From NCBI GenBank assembly GCA_019136395.1, contig JAGVUH010000060.1, forward strand, positions 1-5,022: 5,022 bases of DNA. Direction: 5' to 3'. This stretch comes from Gammaproteobacteria bacterium (GTDB taxonomy: Bacteria > Pseudomonadota > Gammaproteobacteria > Chromatiales > Chromatiaceae). The notes beneath the pieces were generated by a model that worked only from the letters and a program-made list of their open reading frames with translations, made no database searches and was not told the DNA's origin. The translations under genes and the position numbers were made by a program. Of the stretch, positions 1-5,022 are shown piece by piece; position 1 is the stretch's first letter; each line of letters starts with the position of its first letter.

Positions 1-2
1 AA

Positions 3-92
3 CGCGAGCCCACGAAGTTGCGGCTGGCGCAGAAACGACGCAAGGCCGCATGGGACGATGATTACCGCGCTAAGATCCTGTTTGGGGCGTGA
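3..92 (+). CDS. C-terminal end of an unrecognised protein (partial, 5' end outside window)
   Basis: Frame 3 is open from the left edge to a TGA at 90-92 and gives 29 residues. The tail is basic in its first half (KLRLAQKRRKAAW), then has an acidic patch (DDD) and ends in RAKILFGA. Third codon positions are mostly G or C, like the genes that follow. Frame 2 stops at 58-60. Frame 1 stays open but has a less coding-like composition. I do not recognise the family from so short a tail and assign no function. A hairpin without a T-tract (100-145) begins just after the stop. That this is a real gene end is an inference from codon composition and frame. Confidence 0.42.
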   Translation, partial: REPTKLRLAQKRRKAAWDDDYRAKILFGA

Positions 93-99
93 GTTATGC

Positions 100-145
100 G
101 CGCTCGCCCTGGTCGCGCCCCAAGCCGGATGCCAGGGGCGGGCGC
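100..145. other. Imperfect hairpin after the upstream gene
   Basis: Bases 100-112 pair with 132-145 as a 13-bp stem with one bulged G at 138 and one G-T pair, around a 19-base loop. The hairpin starts 8 bases after the TGA at 90-92, where a terminator would be expected. No T-run follows on the plus strand, so it is not a canonical intrinsic terminator. It could slow polymerase or protect the 3' end of the upstream mRNA. GC-rich DNA often shows such pairings by chance. Confidence 0.25.
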
Positions 146-222
146 CAAGGGGCTAAAATAATCGTAGATGTTCACCCCTGCTGCTGGGTTGCCAACAGTA
201 GCACAAGCCGCTGATGCTCTTG

Positions 223-260
223 CTCCCTCCCCCTAGCGGGTGAGCGTTGGGGAGAGGGAG
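223..260. repeat. Inverted repeat, CTCCCTC / GAGGGAG type
   Basis: Bases 223-233 pair with 249-260 as an 11-bp stem with a single bulged A at 253, around a 15-base loop. One arm is all pyrimidine and the other all purine. It resembles the dispersed intergenic pyrimidine/purine hairpins (CCCTCTCCC...GGGAGAGGG) seen in many high-GC proteobacteria, but one copy in this window cannot show that it is a genomic repeat. It lies about 50 bases before the SEC-C gene and could affect its mRNA leader. No T-run follows, so it is not a standard terminator. Confidence 0.4.
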
Positions 261-300
261 GCTGAACGGATACACATGATTCGTCCGATCGTCGCCAGCC

Positions 301-306
301 AGGAAG
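301..306 (+). promoter_or_regulatory. Ribosome binding site of the SEC-C gene
   Basis: AGGAAG ends 6 bases before ATG at 313-315, a normal Shine-Dalgarno spacing. An in-frame TTG at 307 would directly abut this motif with no spacer, so the ATG at 313 is preferred. Confidence 0.6.
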
Positions 307-312
307 TTGCTC

Positions 313-1473
313 ATGGTCACATCAGGCCCCGCCCAGCCCCCTCCCGCCGAGGAGAGCCCCTTCGAGGAGATCCTGCTGCTCTGTCTGCAGCGGATTCTGA
401 CGGACGAACAGCCGCTGCCCTTCCTGCGCTGGGCCCAGAAGCAACTCGTCCCCCGCCTCCAACGTGAGGAACCCGACCTGGAGGAGATTGAAGCCCGCCG
501 CCTGGCCTTCTTGCTCGCCCGGGCCATCTGGGATGCCACGCCCCTGCCCGGCAATGGCTTCCGCGCGCGGCCGCTGAATGATCCCCATCCGGCCCTGTCC
601 TGCCCCTGTGGCTCGGGCCTCGCATACGGCCAGTGCTGCGGCGCCATTCAGAATCTTCCGGTCATCCCACTGGAACTGATGTGGGAACTGCTGCTGGCGG
701 AGATCCCTGAACCCCTGTTCCGCCAGGCCCTGGCCTCGGGGGAGGTGCCGATACCCCTGCTGGGCCTGGCTGCGGAGCGCTGGCTGATGGTTGACCGGCC
801 GGGATTGGCCATCGCCCTCCTGGAGCCGCTCTTCACCCCCGAGGCCGCCACCCAGGTGGATGAGCGCGGCGACCATGCCCTCAATGTCCTGTGCGATGCC
901 TATGATCGTCGCGATCACGGCAAGAAGAAGCGCCAGTTCCTGGACCGCATGCGTCAGCACCCCTGCCGGGGCCTGCGGGCCGCCGCCTGGCGGCGGCTGT
1001 GCACCATCCACATCGATGAAGGCGCCTTTATCGAGGCGCAACTGGCCTACACCCAGGCCCAGCGCGAAGCGCCGGACAACCCTGGCACGGCCCTCCTGGA
1101 AATCGCCCTGCTGGCGACCCAGCATGAGGAAGACCTGGCCCGTGATCGCGCCCTCTTCTGGCGCCACAAACTGCGCCGGGGCGAGGAGGCGGATATCGCC
1201 ATCCTGGATTTTCTCGCCCAGGCCGGCACGGATCCCCAGGATGCCCTCATGACCAGCCAGGCGGATATCCTTGACCCCTGCCTGATGGATCTGCGCGACT
1301 GGGTTCAGGCCAGTATCCAGCGCCCCTTGCCCATCTATTCCCTGGTCCCGGCAGCGCCCCTTGCCCATCTATTCCCTGGTCCCGGCATCCACCCCGTTCC
1401 CCCGTCCGGCGCCGGCACCGATGGCGGCGGGGGCCAGGGGGCCGGCTGGACCCCCCAGATCGGGGACCGGTGA
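313..1473 (+). CDS. SEC-C motif / TPR-like protein, 5' part of a frameshifted gene
   Basis: Translation from ATG 313 gives 386 residues. The acidic, helical N-terminus is followed by a SEC-C zinc-binding motif at about residues 97-110 (CPCGSGLAYGQCCG), with C97, C99, C108 and C109 as the expected ligands. This is the motif found at the C-terminus of SecA and in many small proteins. Residues 120-300 are helical, with a TPR-like stretch around 224-290 (a repeat ending near EAPDNP). The authentic frame ends near residue 346 (IYSLVPA). There a 34-bp tandem duplication shifts translation, and the last 40 residues are a Pro/Gly-rich out-of-frame tail stopping at TGA 1471-1473. The rest of the protein continues in another frame to 2332. 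SEC-C motifs bind zinc and are thought to mediate protein or ribosome contacts; the specific role here is unknown. Either this is a disrupted gene, a variable one, or a sequence error. Confidence 0.75.
   Translation: MVTSGPAQPPPAEESPFEEILLLCLQRILTDEQPLPFLRWAQKQLVPRLQREEPDLEEIEARRLAFLLARAIWDATPLPGNGFRARPLNDPHPALSCPCGSGLAYGQCCGAIQNLPVIPLELMWELLLAEIPEPLFRQALASGEVPIPLLGLAAERWLMVDRPGLAIALLEPLFTPEAATQVDERGDHALNVLCDAYDRRDHGKKKRQFLDRMRQHPCRGLRAAAWRRLCTIHIDEGAFIEAQLAYTQAQREAPDNPGTALLEIALLATQHEEDLARDRALFWRHKLRRGEEADIAILDFLAQAGTDPQDALMTSQADILDPCLMDLRDWVQASIQRPLPIYSLVPAAPLAHLFPGPGIHPVPPSGAGTDGGGGQGAGWTPQIGDR
1318..1387 (+). repeat. Perfect 34-bp tandem duplication causing a frameshift
   Basis: Bases 1318-1353 are identical to 1352-1387: a period of 34 with 36 matching bases. 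The unit encodes RPLPIYSLVPA, which appears in frame 1 in the first copy and in frame 2 in the second. Since 34 is not a multiple of three, the extra copy moves the frame. Removing one copy joins the upstream frame to the downstream one, reading IYSLVPAST and onward. Frame 1 then ends at 1473 only because of the duplication. Slippage or recombination between copies could restore the gene. Confidence 0.93.
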
Positions 1474-2332
1474 GGGCACCGTCACGGGGAATAACCCAGG
1501 CAGCGTGGCCGGTCTCCCCTATCCCGTACCCTCACCCCATTGGTCGCAATGCCTGGAGCCACCCCACGCCCTCGTTGAGCTGGAAAGGGACTGGCACCGG
1601 ATCTACCCAGGCACCAAACCCCTCGGCCCGCAACTGGTCCTCCCGCCGGCATCACCTCATCCCTGGGAGCCTGACGAGGGCCTGGCGGAGGACTGGTTGG
1701 ACTTTCTCAATGATCATCCGGAGGCGGCGGACAGCCTGGACATCCTCGATGACCTGGTCACCGCCGTGACGCCCCTGCTCGCCCGTGCCCAGGCCATCCT
1801 GGGCCAGGTCCCGCTGGCCGGCGGCCAGGCCACCCTGCCCTGGGACACGGCGGCAAACCGGCCGGCGCTGCGGTTGTTGTTCCGTCACTATCTCAGTCAG
1901 GTGGAGAGCGGGGCGGAGGCGGCGGCCATCGCCTGCCTGGAGACCCTGCTGCGCCTCAATCCCTGGGATCATCACGGCCTACGGGCCGATCTGATGAACC
2001 ACTATTTGCGTGAAGGGGATGACGCGGCGGCCCTGGCCCTGGCACGGCGCTATCCCGAGGATCGGCTGGTGGACCTGGTTTATGGCGAGGTCCTGGCCCT
2101 CTACCGCGGTGGCGCCGCCCAACAGGCCCGCCAGGCCCTGCACCGCGCCCAGGGACAACTGCCCCTGATTCCGCGCTACCTGACCCAGAAACGGGTCGCC
2201 CGTCCCCCGACCCGGGAGCGGACCCCCACCCCCACCAGCGCGGAAACCGCCTGGTTCTACCGCGAGTCCATGCGGGACGTCTGGTCCGCGGTCCCCGGCC
2301 TGCTGGATTGGTTGAAGCGTCAGGCGGGTTGA
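1361..2332 (+). CDS. 3' part of the frameshifted SEC-C gene, TPR-like C-terminal domain
   Basis: This frame is open from 1253 to the TGA at 2330-2332. Only a TTG at 1361, inside the duplicated unit, and an ATG at 1421 are early starts. Neither has a Shine-Dalgarno motif, so independent translation is doubtful. It begins with a Pro/Ala/Gly-rich linker (about 1388-1540). A segment rich in Trp and acidic residues follows (DWLDFLNDHPEAADSLDILDDL). A TPR-like helical region comes next, with ETLLRLNPWDHHGLRADLMNHYLREGD-type repeats (about 1935-2170). The end (IPRYLTQKR, then a Tyr/Trp-rich stretch, then GLLDWLKRQ) resembles the C-terminal tail of TPR proteins that also carry SEC-C motifs, ending in a pattern like YLLG...W...G.L.WL. 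That resemblance is from memory of the family and supports a single ancestral gene. With one 34-bp copy removed, the product from 313 would be 661 residues. Function unknown. Confidence 0.7.
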   Translation: MPIYSLVPASTPFPRPAPAPMAAGARGPAGPPRSGTGEGTVTGNNPGSVAGLPYPVPSPHWSQCLEPPHALVELERDWHRIYPGTKPLGPQLVLPPASPHPWEPDEGLAEDWLDFLNDHPEAADSLDILDDLVTAVTPLLARAQAILGQVPLAGGQATLPWDTAANRPALRLLFRHYLSQVESGAEAAAIACLETLLRLNPWDHHGLRADLMNHYLREGDDAAALALARRYPEDRLVDLVYGEVLALYRGGAAQQARQALHRAQGQLPLIPRYLTQKRVARPPTRERTPTPTSAETAWFYRESMRDVWSAVPGLLDWLKRQAG

Positions 2333-2444
2333 TCAGGCTCCCACCCTGAAATTCCCGCCCTACCCCACCAGATCTGACTGCCAAGCAGGGGTCTATCCAT
2401 TGATTACCGAATTGAGATGGCCCTCAGCGACGCAAATCGGCAAC

Positions 2445-2468
2445 AAAAAAAGGGCCTCTTCCGAGGCC
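2445..2468 (-). terminator. Rho-independent terminator of the hemB-aroE operon
   Basis: Read on the minus strand, GGCCTC and GAGGCC form a 6-bp GC-rich stem around a GGAA tetraloop (GNRA type). One C and a run of seven T (2451-2445) follow. This is a textbook intrinsic terminator, about 80 bases after the aroE stop at 2550-2552. It is oriented for the minus-strand genes only: on the plus strand no T-run follows the stem. Confidence 0.9.
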
Positions 2469-2486
2469 AGCGAGGGATGAGGGTAA

Positions 2487-2504
2487 GGCTCAGGGCTCTG
2501 AGCC
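2487..2504. repeat. Perfect 7-bp inverted repeat after aroE
   Basis: GGCTCAG (2487-2493) and CTGAGCC (2498-2504) flank a 4-base loop. It sits between the aroE stop and the true terminator and has no T-run on either side, so it is not a second terminator by the usual rules. It may form a 3' UTR stem that stabilises the transcript. It is flanked by two copies of GGGTAAGG. Confidence 0.5.
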
Positions 2505-2549
2505 AGGTGCGGGTAAGGGCACAGATCTGAGCGCGCAGCCAGGCACGGT

Positions 2550-3371
2550 TCAGGGCGCGCCGGTACGCAGCCAGCGGATGACGGGTGCCGTGCTCGGCCG
2601 CACCTGGCGCCAAAGCCAGAAGGACTCCGCCGCCTGCTCCACCAGCATCCCCAGACCATCCAGAGCCTGGGCGGCGCCCCGGGCCTGACCCCAGCGGCGG
2701 AAGGGGGTGGGCTGATCGCCGTAAAGCATGTCGTAGGTCCAGCCGCCCGGGGCCAGGCAGTCCGCGGGCAGGTCCGGCACCGCCCCGTCCAGGCCAGCGG
2801 CGGTGGCATTGATGATCAGATCGAACTGATGTCCCGCCAGATCTTCCAGACCACCGGCCGCGACCCTGGCATCCCGCACCACAGCCACCAACTCCTGGGC
2901 CTTGATGGCGGTACGGTTGGCCAGGGTCAGGGAGGCCAGGCCCGTCGCCAGCAGGGGGAACAGCACGCCCCGCGCCGCCCCGCCGGCGCCCAGCAGCAAC
3001 ACCCGCGCCCCTTGGAACTCAAAGCCGTGATTGGCGTCCAGATCCCGCACCAGCCCCACGCCATCGGTGTTGTCACCGCGCAGATGCCCACCCGCCAGGA
3101 CCGTGAGGGTATTCACCGCCCCGGCGCTGGCCGCGGCGGGGCCCAGTTCGTCCGCCAGGGCGTACGCCGACTCCTTGAAGGGCACGGTGACGTTGAGTCC
3201 CCGCCCCCCGGCGGCCAGGAAGCGGCGGATGTCCCCGGGAAAGTCATCCCGGTCCCCCAGAATCCGTCCATAGTCCAGATCCTGCCCGGTCTCACGAGCG
3301 AAGGCGGCGTGTATCAGCGGTGACTTACTGTGGGCGATGGGATTGCCGATGACGGCGTAGCGGTCGGTCAC
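2550..3371 (-). CDS. aroE: Shikimate 5-dehydrogenase (NADP+)
   Basis: AroE reduces 3-dehydroshikimate to shikimate with NADPH in the cytoplasm, the fourth step of the shikimate pathway to chorismate and aromatic amino acids. The 273-residue product matches the usual length (about 270). The N-terminal substrate domain has the shikimate-binding S15-x-S17 (AHSKSPLIH), the catalytic K66 in NVTVPFK, N87 and catalytic D103 in NTDG. The Rossmann domain carries GAGGAAR at 128-134 and NRT at 152-154, which contacts the NADP 2'-phosphate. NATAAGL lies at 188-194, then Y217 in DMLYGDQPTPF and Q246 in GMLVEQA, all expected. This is the AroE type rather than the looser YdiB/SDH-like type; that call is from motif match only. 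The start is GTG at 3371, with AAGG at 3382-3379 seven bases upstream. It lies 3 bases after the hemB stop, implying translational coupling. The terminator at 2445-2468 ends the operon. Confidence 0.95.
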   Translation of the reverse strand: MTDRYAVIGNPIAHSKSPLIHAAFARETGQDLDYGRILGDRDDFPGDIRRFLAAGGRGLNVTVPFKESAYALADELGPAAASAGAVNTLTVLAGGHLRGDNTDGVGLVRDLDANHGFEFQGARVLLLGAGGAARGVLFPLLATGLASLTLANRTAIKAQELVAVVRDARVAAGGLEDLAGHQFDLIINATAAGLDGAVPDLPADCLAPGGWTYDMLYGDQPTPFRRWGQARGAAQALDGLGMLVEQAAESFWLWRQVRPSTAPVIRWLRTGAP

Positions 3372-3374
3372 GCT

Positions 3375-4678
<1,304 letters not shown>

Positions 4679-5022
4679 ATGTTCCAGTATCACCGCCACG
4701 ACGAGCAGCGCCACGATCATCGGCATGATCATCCCCATGCCTACGATCCGCATCACGAACATCCCCTGACCTTTGCCGTCGACCGCCCGGATTTCGCGGA
4801 GAGGGTGATCGCCGCCTCCGGGAAAGGACCCATTCTGGTGGACTTCTGGGCCGACTGGTGTTCGCCCTGCCACGCCCTCGCCCCCCACCTGGAGCGGGCG
4901 GTAGCGGAATGTCAGGGGCGGGTGCGCCTCGCCAAGGTCGAGGTCGACGAGGGTGACAACATGAAGCTGGCGGGCCATTACCGGCTGCGGGGCTTTCCCA
5001 CCGTCATCCTCTTTCACGCCGG
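4679..5022 (+). CDS. Thioredoxin-fold protein with a histidine-rich N-terminus (partial, 3' end outside window)
   Basis: The frame from ATG 4679 stays open to the edge (114 full codons). Residues 1-28 hold ten histidines (5, 7, 12, 14, 16, 18, 20, 25, 26, 28) mixed with Asp, Glu and Arg, a likely metal-binding tail. From about residue 30 a thioredoxin fold begins. The strand ILVDFWADW leads to the active site W60-C61-S62-P63-C64, with C61 as expected nucleophile and C64 as resolving cysteine. VRLAKVEVD follows, then the cis-proline loop GFPT (P107) and VILFHAG. Ser replaces the usual Gly of WCGPC. No signal peptide or membrane segment is visible, so a cytoplasmic location is likely. The fold start resembles CnoX/YbbN-type thioredoxins, which continue into TPR repeats; the missing 3' end would decide this. 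No Shine-Dalgarno sits at normal spacing (AGGA at 4656-4659 is about 19 bases away), so the exact start is uncertain. It diverges from hemB. Confidence 0.85.
   Translation, partial: MFQYHRHDEQRHDHRHDHPHAYDPHHEHPLTFAVDRPDFAERVIAASGKGPILVDFWADWCSPCHALAPHLERAVAECQGRVRLAKVEVDEGDNMKLAGHYRLRGFPTVILFHA

Larger units (their letters stand above)
93..312. other. Intergenic region upstream of the SEC-C gene
   Basis: These 220 bases hold no convincing gene. They contain two imperfect inverted repeats (100-145 and 223-260) and the only AT-rich patch nearby. That patch includes TAAAAT at 154-159, which matches five of six positions of a sigma-70 -10 box. No good -35 lies at 16-18 bases spacing: the best candidate, ATGCCA at 129-134, sits 19 bases away and within the first hairpin. 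A promoter for the SEC-C gene here is therefore only possible. The ribosome binding site at 301-306 closes the region. Confidence 0.4.
2333..2549. other. Convergent intergenic region between the SEC-C gene and aroE
   Basis: This 217-base gap separates two genes that point at each other. It holds the minus-strand terminator at 2445-2468 and a 7-bp hairpin at 2487-2504. The word GGGTAAGG occurs at 2481-2488 and 2511-2518, exactly 30 bases apart and flanking that hairpin. No coding frame with convincing composition was found. No intrinsic terminator for the plus-strand gene is evident, since the stem at 2453-2468 is followed by no T-run in that direction. Confidence 0.5.

Noticed and set aside
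240..467. Small plus-strand open frame starting at GTG 240
   Set aside because: It begins within the 223-260 hairpin, has no ribosome binding site and overlaps the better-supported SEC-C frame.
322..1368. Minus-strand open frame of 348 residues
   Set aside because: It is antisense to the SEC-C gene, which has a ribosome binding site and a recognisable CPCGSG...CCG motif. The minus-strand product shows no family features.
1361..1423. Independent translation start for the downstream half (TTG 1361 or ATG 1421)
   Set aside because: Neither has a Shine-Dalgarno motif, and the 1361 start is part of the duplicated unit. The frame was open upstream already, to 1253.
1318..1473. Programmed ribosomal frameshift joining the two SEC-C gene parts
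   Set aside because: The 34-bp duplication alone explains the frame change. I did not look systematically for slippery sequences or stimulatory structures, so this is set aside rather than disproved.

Overview
The window is GC-rich with strong G/C preference at third codon positions. It reads as ordinary chromosome from a high-GC proteobacterium. The HemB sequence has its active-site lysines at nearly the same residue numbers as the Pseudomonas aeruginosa enzyme and lacks the zinc-binding cysteines. Together with the hemB-aroE pairing, this suggests a gammaproteobacterium, perhaps Chromatiales-like; that placement is inference. No phage, insertion sequence, CRISPR array, tRNA or rRNA was seen.

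Layout, left to right. Bases 3-92 hold the last 29 codons of an unrecognised plus-strand gene. A 220-base gap with two imperfect hairpins follows. Bases 313-2332 on the plus strand hold a SEC-C zinc-motif and TPR-like protein. Its gene is split into two frames by a perfect 34-bp tandem duplication at 1318-1387. Without one copy, the locus reads through as one protein of 661 residues. A convergent gap (2333-2549) carries a clear intrinsic terminator for the minus-strand operon. That operon runs right to left: hemB (4388-3375, 5-aminolevulinate dehydratase, early tetrapyrrole synthesis), then after only 3 bases aroE (3371-2550, shikimate dehydrogenase, aromatic amino acid pathway). A divergent intergenic region (4389-4678) separates hemB from a plus-strand gene that starts at 4679 and runs off the right edge. 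This last gene encodes a thioredoxin-fold protein with a CSPC active site behind a very histidine-rich N-terminus.

hemB and aroE are translationally close and share the terminator at 2445-2468, so they are probably co-expressed housekeeping genes. The two observations most worth following are the tandem-duplication frameshift in the SEC-C gene and the His-rich leader on the thioredoxin-like protein. I see no convincing evidence of a wholly new multi-gene system here.
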